Source of the DNA: Coenobita brevimanus
Lineage: Eukaryota > Arthropoda > Malacostraca > Decapoda > Coenobitidae
Direction of reading: 5' to 3'
Assembly (NCBI GenBank): GCA_032717465.1
Contig: CM064657.1
Location: 20,184,232 to 20,248,231 of the forward strand
Length of the DNA: 64,000 bases
Under the pieces are notes generated by a model, which saw only the letters and a list, made by a program, of their open reading frames with translations, searched no databases and was not told the DNA's origin. Of this stretch, positions 10,474-22,189 are shown piece after piece. The translations under genes and the position numbers were made by a program. Numbering within the stretch: position 1 is the stretch's first letter; each line of letters starts with the position of its first letter.

Positions 10474-11251
10474 ACATAGCCTATGATTTCATCATCCTTT
10501 GTGTAATTTTAACGCACAGTATGCTGCATGTTTGATCACGAGCGTGTTCTGCCTCAGTCCCCCCCTTCTACCGTTATAGTAGAGTAAGTCGTCCTTTCTG
10601 TTATTCAGTGCGGGATTGTCGACCGTTTGTCCCCATCGCTTCATTTGCGCGTCCTTATTACAAGTTGTATCAGGCTCTGCTGGCCCCTATATAATGAGCT
10701 CAGTCTCTGCATCATTGCCACTTAGATCTGCTCCTCATTTTGTTCACATCTCTGTCCTCCCCTGTACAGATATTATTATTGTGAGTGCTCAAGAAGTCTC
10801 CAACCATCTAGCAGCTGTGTGTAATTTGAGTATAACTGTTGTTGTATTTTTTCTTGTACTGTGTAGCATAAGGTTAATTCTTAGGCCTAGTGAGGTTTTG
10901 ATTAATGTTGGGTTGTGTCAGTTATTTTTGATAATAGTTTGTATCTGTAATTATTTATCTGGCATTCACTGAGTATTATCTGGTATCTCAGTTTATCAGG
11001 GCTGACTTAGATAAATTTACTCTTGCTAATTTCGTGTTAATAGAGGCTATTGCAGTTAACCATATATTTAACCTGTATTTGCCATTACATTATCCTTATG
11101 AGTCCTGAATGTTTTGTTGTTAATTTAAGCATTAAACTTTAACTTGTAATTTTACCTAACTCTTTTGTTTTGAACCTGGAACTTTACGGGACAGTAGTGA
11201 CTCTTCGTATTCTCACTTAAAGTGTACATTATCTTTCTCTGTTCCGTAACA
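10470..11251 (+). repeat. 5' LTR
   Basis: The LTR is 782 bp with the inverted ends TGTTAC/GTAACA. By eye it differs from the 3' LTR at about eight positions, six of them in the last 50 or so bases. A 118-residue frame inside it occurs in both LTRs and is not a separate gene. Confidence 0.95.
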
Positions 11252-11257
11252 TAAATT

Positions 11258-11275
11258 TGGCGACCTCATATCAGG
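11258..11275 (+). other. Putative primer binding site
   Basis: TGGCGACCTCATATCAGG starts six bases after the LTR end. A TGG start matches a tRNA CCA terminus. I cannot name the tRNA. Confidence 0.55.
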
Positions 11276-11332
11276 ATATTCAGGATATTATCATAAGGAT
11301 ATTGTTTGATATTTTGTGACTGTGATATATTC

Positions 11333-12480
11333 ATGATGGCTACTATTTCTACACTTGATGAAGCCAAAGATTTTTTGTCAAATGTGCAAACAGTGTGTGA
11401 TATAGAAAACAGAACAAAGAATGAACTTAAGCTTGTTGCTCAACAATTGGGAATTGCAGTTCACTCTCATCATTCTAAAAGATCAAATTGTTGGCATGAT
11501 TAATAAAAGCTTGTTTAATGTAACTCCTCCAAATGAGCAAACGCAGATTGAATTAGCTAAGTTACAGCTAGCCCTGCAGGAGGCTCGTGTGAAGGAAGCT
11601 GAATTTCAAGCACGTGCTAAGGAGGCTGATGTTAAGGAGGCTGAGTTTCACGCACAAGTTGAACTTGCTAGGATTCAGGCAGACCATGAGTATCGCATGA
11701 AACAAGGTGGAACTGGATCATCTAGCTCTGATGATTTTGATGTGGCTAAAAATGTTAAACTTGTCCCTCCTTTTAATGAATCTGATTTAACTAAGTATTT
11801 TCAGTTGTTTGAGAGGGTAGCTACAGGTTTTAATTGGCCTAAGGAGTATTGGCCAGTACTCCTTCAAACTGTTCTCACCGGTAAAGCTCAAGTAACTTAT
11901 GCATCTTTGCCTCAGGATCAGTCTGATAATTATGATGTAGTTAAGAGCTTGATTCTTAAGGCCTATGAGCTTGTTCCTGAAGCCTATAGAGTAAAATTTA
12001 GGACAACTTACAAGCAAGATAAGCAATCCCATGTTGAGTATGCAAAAATCAAAGAAGATTTGTTAGAGCAGTGGTTAAATTCTAAGAATGTGGATTCTGA
12101 TTTTTGTAAATTTAAGCAGATGATTTTGCTGGAGGACTTCAAAAGGTGTATTTATAAAGATGTAAGCCTATATCTTGATGAGAAAAGAATAGATAATTTG
12201 TCTGATGCTGCAGTTTTAGCTGATGAGTATGTTCTCACTCACAAGAGATATTCTAGAGAAAAAGGGAAAGCTGAGAGTAAGTACGTTGCCTCTACTCAGA
12301 GTACAGGTAACAGGAAAGAGAATAAAGATGATGTTTCTCAGGAAGTAAATACCAGCTTCACCTCTAGATTTCAGAAAAGTAAATGTACTTATTGTAGTAA
12401 GCTTGGTCATACTACGGAGAGATGTTTCAGGAGACAGCGTGATGTGAACAAAAAGGAGTCTTTAAATATTCAGTCAATTG
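11333..12480 (+). pseudogene. gag of the Gmr1-like element (one frameshift)
   Basis: The likely start is ATG at 11333 (or 11336). The frame runs to 11503, and a one-base shift near 11475-11485 moves the coding frame to the one that is open from 11421 to 13808. Features in order are a charged helical repeat (KEAEFQA, KEADVKEAEF), then a capsid-like domain (about residues 120-280 of the long frame) with the PFNESDLTKYFQLFE entry. A CX2CX4HX4C zinc knuckle follows (Cys322 to Cys335, CTYCSKLGHTTERC). Gag would form the virus-like particle and bind RNA. There is no stop between gag and the downstream protease, so gag and pol share one frame in this family. Confidence 0.8.
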
Positions 12481-14390
12481 GTCTAGTGTCCACTCTTGAG
12501 AGTTCCCAGAATTCTTTAACTGAGTTAACTGAACCTGCTTTGAGGGGTAACTTAAATTCTCATGATGGAGCTCCTCTTTTGAGCAGTAACGTGGGTGACA
12601 CTCTCAAGAGTTCATGTGCTAATTTCCTGTCTGATGGTTTTGTCAGTCCTCTGGACAGTAATGACAGGAAATCAGTTAAAATATATCGTGATACAGGTGC
12701 TTGCCAATCCCTTATGCGGACCAGTGTTCTAGGCTCTAATATTAATTCCTCTGATGAAACTGTAATCTTACAAGGTGTAGGGAATAATTACTTCTCTGTT
12801 CCTCTGTGCAGAGTGAATTTAGAGTCTGGTTTTGTTAATGGTTCTGTTATGGTTGGGTTGGTTGAGACACTCCCAATGTCAGGTGTAACTTTCTTACTTG
12901 GAAATGATATTGGTGGAAGTCAAGTGTGTCCAGCTCCTCAGTTGTCTAGTGAGCCAGTGGCTGCGTCCCAGGATTGTGATGTCCCTGATGTGTTCCCTGC
13001 ATGTGCTGTCACTAGGGCTAAGTCTAAAGTTACTGGTGATTTAGAGGATAATGATGATGATGATGTTATCCTAGCTGACACTTTTCTTGCTAATTTGGAC
13101 CACTCACCAGATGAGGCAGTACCCCGTAGTGTTGATAATTTGTCTCGTCAAGAGTTGGTTGAGTTGCAGGTTGCTGACCCTGAGTTGAAAGGTCTAGCTA
13201 ACTCTGCTTACAGTGAAGAAGAGTCAGCCGGTGCTTCTACTTGTTATTATGTAAAGTCAGGAGTACTTATGAGGAAGTGGAGACCCCCAACAGCATCAGC
13301 CGACTGTGAATGGGAGGTTGTACATCAAGTTGTCATCCCTCGTGTTTGTAGGCAGGATATCATTCGAGTGGCTCATGATTCCAGTTTGGCAGGACACCTT
13401 GGAGTGAGGAAGACTGTGGCACGCATTTTGAAACACTTCTACTGGCCAGGTATCTTCAGGGATGTTTCCTGGTATTGTAAGTCTTGTCACACCTGTCAAG
13501 TTGTGGGGAAGTGTAATCAGATCGAAAAGGTTGCACCTCTAGTTCCCATTCCTCCTTTTGAGGCGCCTTTCACCCGTGTGTTGGTGGATATTGTGGGCCC
13601 TCTTCCTAAGACTTCTTCAGGATTTTCTTATGTGTTGACCATGATTGATATGGCTACTCGTTATCCTGAAGCCATTCCACTTAGAAATATCTCAGCAAAG
13701 AACGTGGTTAAGGAAATGCTAGGGTTCTTCACAAAGTTTGGTCTGCCCAAGGAGGTACAGTCCGACGGGGAAGTAATTTCATGTCAAACGTTTTCAAGCA
13801 GTCTCTGAAAGAGTTGGGCATCACCCAGATCACGTCTTCAGCTTACCATCCCCAGACCCAAGGAGCGTTGGAGAGATATCATCAAACACTCAAATCGATG
13901 CTCAAGAAATACTGTTTGGAACATCAGAAAGACTGGGATAAAGGTCTTCCATTCGTTGTGTTTGCTGCAAGAGAATCTCCAAATGAATCACTGGGCTTCT
14001 CACCTTTTGAACTACTGTTTGGCCATGAAGCTACTCAAGGAATGCTGGCTGTCGGAGGAAGATGACGTCAACCTGCTGGAGTATGTGATGAATTTCAAAG
14101 AACGGCTGTCCACTGCTTTACAGCTGGCGAGAGAGAATTTAGGAGCTGCTCAGGAGAAGATGAAGACTTGGTATGATAAGAAGTCCAGGTTACGCCACTT
14201 TCAGCCAGGAGATCAGGTTTTGATTCTGCTACCAGTTCATGGGCAACCTCTTCAAGCCAAGTTTAGTGGCCCTTATTTCGTGGAGAAGAAACTCAGTGAT
14301 GTCAGCTATGTCATCGCCACACCACATCGTAGAAAGAGCAAGCAACTATGTCACATCAACATGCTAAAGTTATATCACAGGCGGGACGAA
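12481..14390 (+). pseudogene. pol part 1: aspartic protease and integrase (frameshifted)
   Basis: In the frame open to 13808, the protease active site DTGA is at residues 424-427 (12690). The integrase zinc domain follows near residue 652 (HDSSLAGHLG to CKSCHTC) and then the catalytic core (VDIVGPLP, then QSD near 13770). A one-base loss in the GGGG run after QSD shifts the frame. The core continues at 13781 (SAYHPQTQGALERYHQ, which carries the third acidic residue). A second break near 14040 moves into the frame of 13956-14654, which carries a GPY/F module (KFSGPYFVEKKL). Integrase joins element cDNA to host DNA. Here it precedes the reverse transcriptase, the reverse of the usual Gypsy order, and this copy cannot make it intact. 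Confidence 0.85.
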
Positions 14391-15896
14391 AATAATCCAG
14401 TCTGCACTGTAGCTGTTCCACCCGAGTCTGCAAGTGAAGCTCTCCCATGCAGTATGAGCCTGAGTGATAGTTTGGGGAAGAATCCTGATATCATGAATGA
14501 TCTCCAGACTAAGCTTTCTCATCTATCTCCCAAGGAAAGGCAGGAGTTTTCGGCATTACTGCAGGAGTACCCGCAAGTGTTCCGTGCCACTCCAGGAAGA
14601 ACTACTGTGTTGATGCATGATGTCGAGGTTGGAGACGCAAAGCCAATTAAATAGCCTCCTTACCGTGTGAACCCAGAGAAAGTTCCTCTCATCCAGAAGG
14701 AGCTTGGCTACCTGTTGGACCACAAGATGATTGAGCCCTGTCAGAGCGAGTGGAGTTCTCCTGTCACTCTAGTCCCTAAGCCAGGTGGGTCACAGAGGCT
14801 TTGCATCGACTACAGACGTGTTAATCAGATAACCAAAACAGACACTTACCCTCTCCCTCGTGTGGAAGATTGCATAGACAAGATCGGAAAGGCTAGGTAC
14901 ATAAGTAAGTTTGATTTGTTAAAGGGATACTGGCAAGTACCTATGACTGAACGTGCTAGGGAGATCTCATGTTTTGTAACACTAGGAAAGGCTTTTGCAT
15001 GTTCTGTAATGCCGTATGGTATGAAGAATGCACCAGCCACATTTCAGAAGCTCATGAATGTTGTAACAGAGGGTTTGGCAGGGTGTGTTGTTTATATTGA
15101 TGATGTATTAATCTTCAGTGACAACTGGAAAGATCACCTATGCCATGTCGGTAAATTTCTTGACCGTTTAGTTCATGCTAATCTTGTAGCTAATTTATCA
15201 AAGTGTGAGTTTGGTCAAGCTAAAGTTCAGTACCTTGGGTATGTAATTGGTGATGGACATGTTGCACCACCAGGAGCTAAGGTTCAGGTTATAAGTGATC
15301 TTCCCAGACCTAAAAGTAGGAAAGAGCTACAAAGATTTTTGGGAATGGTAGGTTATTACAGGAGATTTGTTCTTAACTTTTCTATTCTTGTATCACCACT
15401 TACAGACCTACTGAAAAAGGGAGTTAAATTTGTCTGGACCGATAACTGTGAATCCTCTTTCAACAAACTTAAAGCTATTCTATTAAGTCAGCCAGTGCTC
15501 GCTACTCCAAATTTTGCTAAGCCTTTTAAGATGGCTATTGACGCAAGTCCTACAGGAGCTGGGGCTGTTTTGCTGCAAGAGGATGATCAGGGTATTGAAC
15601 ATCCTGTATCTTATTACAGTAAGAAGTTCACTCCACCTCAAAAGAACTACTCAACTATTGAGAAAGAGCTTTTGGCCTTGATTTTGGGTTTACAGCATTT
15701 TTCATTTTATTTGTGTTCTGGTTTTGACCCCATAGTCATTTATACCGATCACAACCCACTGAAATTCCTTAGTAAGTTTAAAGATAAAAATCAGAGATTG
15801 ACAAGATGGAGTCTACTTCTTCAGGAGTATTCATTAGACATACAACATGTCAAGGGGAAAGAAAATGTTATTGCAGATTGCTTATCTAGACTTTAG
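14391..15896 (+). pseudogene. pol part 2: reverse transcriptase and RNase H
   Basis: A linker (SHLSPKERQEFSALLQEYP) leads into RT. A TAG at 14652-14654 interrupts it where Gln would be expected. From 14667 a clean frame of 409 residues covers RT: VPKPGGSQRLCIDYR, SKFDLLKGYWQVPM, PYGMKNAPATFQ, catalytic YIDD at residues 143-146, and FLGMVGYYRRFV. RNase H follows (KMAIDASPTGAGAVLLQ, YTDHNPLKFLS) and ends ENVIADCLSRL, a typical last motif. The frame stops at 15896, and only about 50 non-coding bases precede the polypurine tract, so nothing lies downstream of RNase H. RT copies the genomic RNA and RNase H degrades the RNA strand. Confidence 0.92.
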
Positions 15897-15948
15897 ACAG
15901 ATTGTTTTAGAGTAATAAGAAATTTCCTTTGTAAATTTCTTTTTCTTT

Positions 15949-15957
15949 GTGGGGAGG
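15949..15957 (+). other. Polypurine tract
   Basis: GTGGGGAGG lies directly before the 3' LTR and would prime plus-strand DNA synthesis. Confidence 0.85.
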
Positions 15958-16735
15958 TGTTACATAGCCTATGATTTCATCATCCTTTGTGTAATTTTAA
16001 CGCACAGTATGCTGCATGTTTGATCACGAGCGTGTTCTGCCTCAGTCCCCCCCTTCTACCGTTATAGTAGAGTAAGTCGTCCTTTCTGTTATTCAGTGCG
16101 GGATTGTCGACCGTTTGTCCCCATCGCTTCATTTGCTCGTCCTTATTACAAGTTGTATCAGGCTCTGCTGGCCCCTATATAATGAGCTCAGTCTCTGCAT
16201 CATTGCCACTTAGATCTGCTCCTCATTTTGTTCACATCTCTGTCCTCCCCTGTACAGATATTATTATTGTGAGTGCTCAAGAAGTCTCCAACTATCTAGC
16301 AGCTGTGTGTAATTTGAGTATAACTGTTGTTGTATTTTTTCTTGTACTGTGTAGCATAAGGTTAATTCTTAGGCCTAGTGAGGTTTTGATTAATGTTGGG
16401 TTGTGTCAGTTATTTTTGATAATAGTTTGTATCTGTAATTATTTATCTGGCATTCACTGAGTATTATCTGGTATCTCAGTTTATCAGGGCTGACTTAGAT
16501 AAATTTACTCTTGCTAATTTCGTGTTAATAGAGGCTATTGCAGTTAACCATATATTTAACCTGTATTTGCCATTACATTATCCTTATGAGTCCTGAATGT
16601 TTTGTTGTTAATTTAAGCATTAAACTTTAACTTGTAATTTTACCTAACTCTTTTGTTTTGAACCTGGAACTTTACGGGACAGTAGTGATTTTTAGCATTC
16701 TCACTGAAAGTGTACGTTATCTTTCTCTGTTCCGT

Positions 16736-16739
<4 letters not shown>
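15958..16739 (+). repeat. 3' LTR
   Basis: The LTR has the same length (782 bp) as the 5' LTR, with no visible indel between them. It is followed directly by (AT)n. Confidence 0.95.
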
Positions 16740-16789
<50 letters not shown>

Positions 16790-16842
16790 TGTATGCGTGT
16801 ACGTTTACACACACACACACACACACACAAACACATATATAT

Positions 16843-16915
<73 letters not shown>

Positions 16916-16952
16916 TACACGCGCGCGTGTGTGTGTGTGTGTGTGTGTGTGT
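16740..16952. repeat. Compound (AT)n, (AC)n, (AT)n, (GT)n microsatellites
   Basis: AT covers 16740-16786, AC 16807-16829, AT about 16837-16916 and GT 16921-16952. The short unique core at 16786-16812 recurs inverted at about 17225-17247. Confidence 0.9.
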
Positions 16953-17212
16953 AATTCACCGGGTCGGTCAGGATCACATGATGGACGTGATCGTCAGCTT
17001 TTACCCTCCCGGAAGGGAGCTGAGAGCTCATATAGTCCGATGTAAGGGCAAGGCTGTGACCTTCACACATGCACTCATCCATCCCCTTGCTCAAAGGGGA
17101 CAGTAACCACCCACTTCGTCAGTGAAACTTTTCGCAACCTGAGCGAGGCGCGAACTCCCGTCTACCAGAACGCAAACGAGAACATTACCACTGCGCCAGC
17201 GAGCGGTGTGTG
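16953..17212 (-). mobile_element. SINE family 3 (tRNA-derived head), single copy
   Basis: Read on the minus strand it begins near 17212 with GCTCGCTGGCGCAGTGGTAA, a tRNA-like head with box A (TGGCGCAGTGG). A box-B-like GGGAGTTCGCGCC follows near 17163-17150. It ends near 16953 in GGTGAATT followed by (AC)n, read as the tail. tRNA-like heads drive RNA polymerase III transcription in SINEs. No second copy is present to confirm the borders. Confidence 0.65.
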
Positions 17213-17246
17213 TGTGTGTGCGTGTGTGTAAATGTACACGCATACA

Positions 17247-17302
<56 letters not shown>
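17206..17302. repeat. (GT)n and (AT)n microsatellites
   Basis: GT covers 17206-17228 and AT 17247-17302. The latter abuts a 5'-truncated LINE. Confidence 0.9.
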
Positions 17303-17306
<4 letters not shown>

Positions 17307-17316
17307 TAACCTCTCA

Positions 17317-18911
17317 GTGGCCTCAATACTAACAAGGCATATGGGCCCAATGGAGTCCCTCCTGTTGTTCTCAAGAACTGTGCTTCTGTGCTTACACCCT
17401 GCCTAGGCAAACTCTTTTGCCTTTGTCTGTCAACTTGTACCCTTCCTTCTTGCTGGAACTTTGCTCACATTCAGCCAGTCGCAAAGAAGGGTGACCACTC
17501 CCAACCATCCAACTATCGTTCAATTGCTTTTACGTCCTGTATTTCAAAAGTTTTTGAGTCAATTCTCAATAGAAAAATCTTAAGGCATCTTTCCTATCAC
17601 AACCTTCTTTCTGATCGTCAGTACGGGTTCAGTCAGGTACGGTCCACTGGCGATCTTCTCATCTACCTTTCAGACTCCTGGTCATCCTCCTTTCGAGACT
17701 TTGGCGAAAGCTTTGCCATTGCACTTGACATCTCAAAGGCTTTTGATCGAGTCTGGCATAAATCTTTAATTTCCAAACTGTCCTCTTACGGTTTCTATCC
17801 TTCTATCTGTGCCTTACATCGCTAGCTTCCTTTCTGGTCGTTCTATAGCCGCTGTTATAGACGGACATCGTTCTTCTAGATCTATCAACAGTGGTGTTCC
17901 TCAGGGCTCTGTCCTGTCACCAACTCTCTTCCTTTTATTCATCAATGACCTTCTAACCTGTACATCTAACCCTATCCACTCATACGCTGATGATTCCACC
18001 CTTCACCTTTCCATTCGGTTCCCGCAACGCCCATCTCAGCAGTTACTTCAACAAACAAGGGATGAGGCTATTGCACACCTAATGTCTGACTTGGCTCGTA
18101 TCTCTGTCTGGGGTAAAAATGATCTAGTTGTTTTTAATGCATCTAAGACTTAGTTCTTACACATATCAACCCGACAAAATCTTCCACAGGTATACCCACT
18201 AATGTTTAATAATATTCAGCTTAATCCTGCATCATCCTTGAACATGCTTGGGGTTTCATGTACTCGGGACTTATCTTGGAAAGATCATATCACATCTCTT
18301 GTAAAATCTGCTTCCAAGAGATTAGGTGTGCTAAGCCGACTCCGTTCTTTTTTCTACCCCTGCACAATTGTTGACTCTATACAGGGGTTTTATCCGCCCC
18401 TGTGTGGAGTACAACTCTCATGTGTGGGGAGGCTCCCCACATACAGCTATTCTCAATAGGGTGGAGTCAAAGGCTTTTCATGTCATTAACTCTCCTCCTC
18501 TTACTGACTCCCTTCAACCTCTGTCTCTTTGCCGCACTGTTGCATCTTTATCTCTTTTCTATCGCTACTTTAATGGTCACTGCTCCTTTGAACTGTGTGC
18601 ATGCATTCCTCCACCTCTATGACGGGCGTGTAGCACCCGTCTAGCAGCAAACTCTCATCCCTCTTCTGTCCAACTCTCTAATGCAAAAGTAACCGTTACT
18701 CCCAGTCCTTCATTTATGCAACAGGTCAGCTCTGGAACTGTCTCCCTCTGTCTGTATTTCCTGATTCCTATGATCTCCAGTCTTTCAAATGCATTGTGTC
18801 CAGACATCTCGAAATGATCGGATCTTGAATTTTGCTCTCTATTGTATTTTGTTTTTCTCTTGGAGGGAACTGTTATTGCGGGCTCATGGCCTTCGGTTCC
18901 TTCTTCCTCGC

Positions 18912-18915
<4 letters not shown>
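17317..18915 (+). pseudogene. LINE family B, 5'-truncated copy (RT only)
   Basis: This copy is roughly 90% or more similar by eye to 23633-25233. It starts inside the RT at the residues NKAYGP and lacks the endonuclease. Motifs remaining are PSNYRSIAFTS, LDISKAFDRVWH, SGVPQGSVLSPTL and HSYADDSTLH. Breaks relative to the longer copy are a frameshift near 17820, a CAG-to-TAG stop at 18151-18153 and a frameshift near 18355. The 3' end (GGGAACTGTTATTGCGGGC to CTTCCTCGCAT) runs straight into (AT)n, as in the other copy. Confidence 0.88.

Positions 18916-18956
<41 letters not shown>
18916..18956. repeat. (AT)n microsatellite
   Basis: It lies between the 3' end of LINE B and the truncated 5' end of the RTE-like element. 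Confidence 0.95.
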
Positions 18957-18958
<2 letters not shown>

Positions 18959-20790
18959 AGAAGTATGTCAGGGAAATCGCTGAGGAGGTAGAATACAGTT
19001 TTCATGCAAATGAACCTCGAACCGCCTTCCAAGCCCTGAAGAAGCTTCATTTCAGACCAATCTCTCAGGTTAACTTTGTAACGGACAGCAGAACGACAGC
19101 TCGAGTCAGGGGCAAGTGAGTACAGAGCTCGTTGGGCTGAGTGCTTTGAGCAGCTGTATATGGCTGAACCTTCCAGTGGAGAGCTTCCGTCAGATGGTGT
19201 ACAACTTTTGACTGCTGTCTCACCAGTTGATGATGCCGTGCTTTCTCTAGATGAAATCAAGAAGGCAGTGGCTAGGTTGAAAAGTGGTAGAGCAGCTGGT
19301 GTTTGTGACATCCCAGCAGAAATGATCAAAGCTTGGGACGATGCCATGATCAGGGGTTGCATGCAGTCATAGAAGCCGTTTAGCTGACTATATCATTATT
19401 CCTGACTGGAATAAAGGGTTTGGCCACCCCTTTTTGGATAGGAAAACGAAACCAGTGTGACTGTAATAACTACCGGTACCTTCGTATTACAGTGCTCAGT
19501 GTGCCAGGCAAAGTTCTGATGCTTATCCGGGACTATTTGCTAAAGTTTCAGAGGCCTAAGCAATCTGGATTCACGCCCAAGAAGTCCACTGTTGACCATA
19601 TCGTAGCTTTTTGAGTTCTTGTGGAACGCCGTCTTGAGTTTCGACAAGGTCTGCTAGCAGCCTACGCTGATCTCAAGGTGTTTGACTCAGTAAATCGGGA
19701 GGTACTATGGGAACTCCTGCGACTCCATAGGATCCCCACAGGGATAATCCAACTGACTGCTGGCTTGTACTCAAACACCTAGAGTCCTGTCAACTGTGTG
19801 TGTGTGTGGGGGGGGGGGGACATCCGACTTCTTCCCAGTGAATTCTGGTGTAAGACGGGGATATGTCCTTGCTCCCACACTTGTCAACACATATGTGGGT
19901 TGGGTACTGGACCAGGCTGTGAGTCGAAGTCACTGTGGGGTATCATTTAGCAATTTCAGGGAAACCAACCTTGATTTTGTTGATGATTCAGTTATCCTAG
20001 CAGAGTTGCTGGAGATACTACTGAGTGCCCTCGAGGAATTTCACGAGAATGCAAAGCCACTGGGATTAAAGGTCTCTTGGGCCAAGACCAAGGTCCAGGC
20101 ATTTGGTAGTTTGTTGGATGAAACAGTTCAGTCTGTCCAAGCATATGGTGAGGATATAGAAGTCTTGGAAAGATTCACTTATCTTGGTAAGGTGGTCCAT
20201 AACATGGGTACATCAGACAGTGAGATCTCTCGTCGCATTGGTCTGGCCTACAAGGTTATGGATTCACTCACTTCGGGTATTTGACACTGTCGTTATTTGT
20301 GTAGAAGGAAGAAAGTTTGCATCCTCAAGGCGCTGGTGCTCCATGGCTCTTACAGCATGTGTATGAGACGAGGTCACTAAACAGTGACTTGATGCAGCGA
20401 AATGATTCCTTTGGTACTAAGTGTCTTTGCAGGATCATGGGATGTCACTGGTACAAACGAGTACATAACGAGCAACTACTTCATGACACTGAATCGTGGC
20501 CAGTTACCCACGTAATTTGTCAACGCCAACTCCAGCTATATGGGCAAGTGGCCCGCATTCCTGAGGTTGATCATGCTTACAGGGTGATCTTTGAATGAGT
20601 TAACCCAGGGTGGAGGAGGCCAAGGGGAAGGCCACGTAACTCATGGCTAGAGCAGGTCGATCACTTCTGTCGGGAGATACTTAAGGGGAAGAAGAGTCGC
20701 TGCCTGGAGAGTTGCACAAAGGGACCGCTTGGGTGAAGTCGGAGGGTGAGTGAGGCTAGGCGCCCCGTGGCGAATGGCCCCTCTTGATTG
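18957..20790 (+). pseudogene. RTE-like LINE (family A), 5'-truncated and frameshifted
   Basis: The copy starts before the RT and is read in several frames. Recognisable pieces are the pre-RT linker (EYRARWAECF region near 19120), DEIKKAVARLKSGRAAG, QSGFTPKKSTVDH, AYADLKVFDSVNR, GVRRGYVLAPTL and the catalytic LDFVDDSVILAE near 19975. After it come TYLGKVVH, RRIGLAYKVMDSL, LCRIMGCHWY and RPRGRPRNSWLEQVD near the C terminus. Most related proteins carry FADD; here it is FVDD. No endonuclease is present. The 3' end (CCCCTCTTGATTGATGAGTA) runs into (AT)n. Clade assignment is by motif memory and uncertain. Confidence 0.8.
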
Positions 20791-21957
<1,167 letters not shown>

Positions 21958-22189
21958 AGTCAGGCAGGGCAGTACTCCCGAGGTGGATGGAAAGCTGATG
22001 ACAGGGAGTGCTGGAGCTCCCGTTTCATCAGCCCTCAGGACTAGTTCCTGACCATCCCCCTTTGCTGAACTTTTTCAGTGTCTCAGTTACACAGAGAGTA
22101 GGCCAGCATGCTCTCCAGTACAAATTTCTCTATCTATCTTCACCAAACTACATGCACAGTACACACTACACTTCCTATTCAAAATTTAC

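Larger units (their letters stand above)
10470..16739 (+). mobile_element. Ty3/Gypsy-type LTR retrotransposon with Copia-like pol order (Gmr1-like)
   Basis: Two 782-bp LTRs (10470-11251 and 15958-16739) begin TGTTAC and end GTAACA. They are flanked by ATAT, a possible 4-bp target duplication that cannot be proved inside (AT)n. The internal order is gag with one zinc knuckle, protease (DTGA), integrase (zinc-binding and catalytic domains plus GPY motif), then RT (YIDD) and RNase H. The RT is Gypsy-like (SKFDLLKGYWQVPM), whereas integrase upstream of RT is the Ty1/Copia arrangement. This combination is known from Gmr1-like elements. No envelope frame exists between RNase H (15896) and the purine tract. 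Frame breaks near 11480, 13770 and 14040 and a TAG at 14652 make this copy defective. Confidence 0.9.

Noticed and set aside
10616..10972. 118-residue frame repeated at 16104-16460
   Set aside because: Both lie within the two LTRs of the gypsy-type element; identity simply reflects LTR duplication.
15897..15957. Search for an envelope gene in the Gmr1-like element
   Set aside because: Only about 60 non-coding bases separate RNase H from the 3' LTR.
17130..17212. Possible functional tRNA gene
   Set aside because: Boxes A and B are recognisable, but the cloverleaf does not fold convincingly and it continues into a SINE body with an (AC)n tail.
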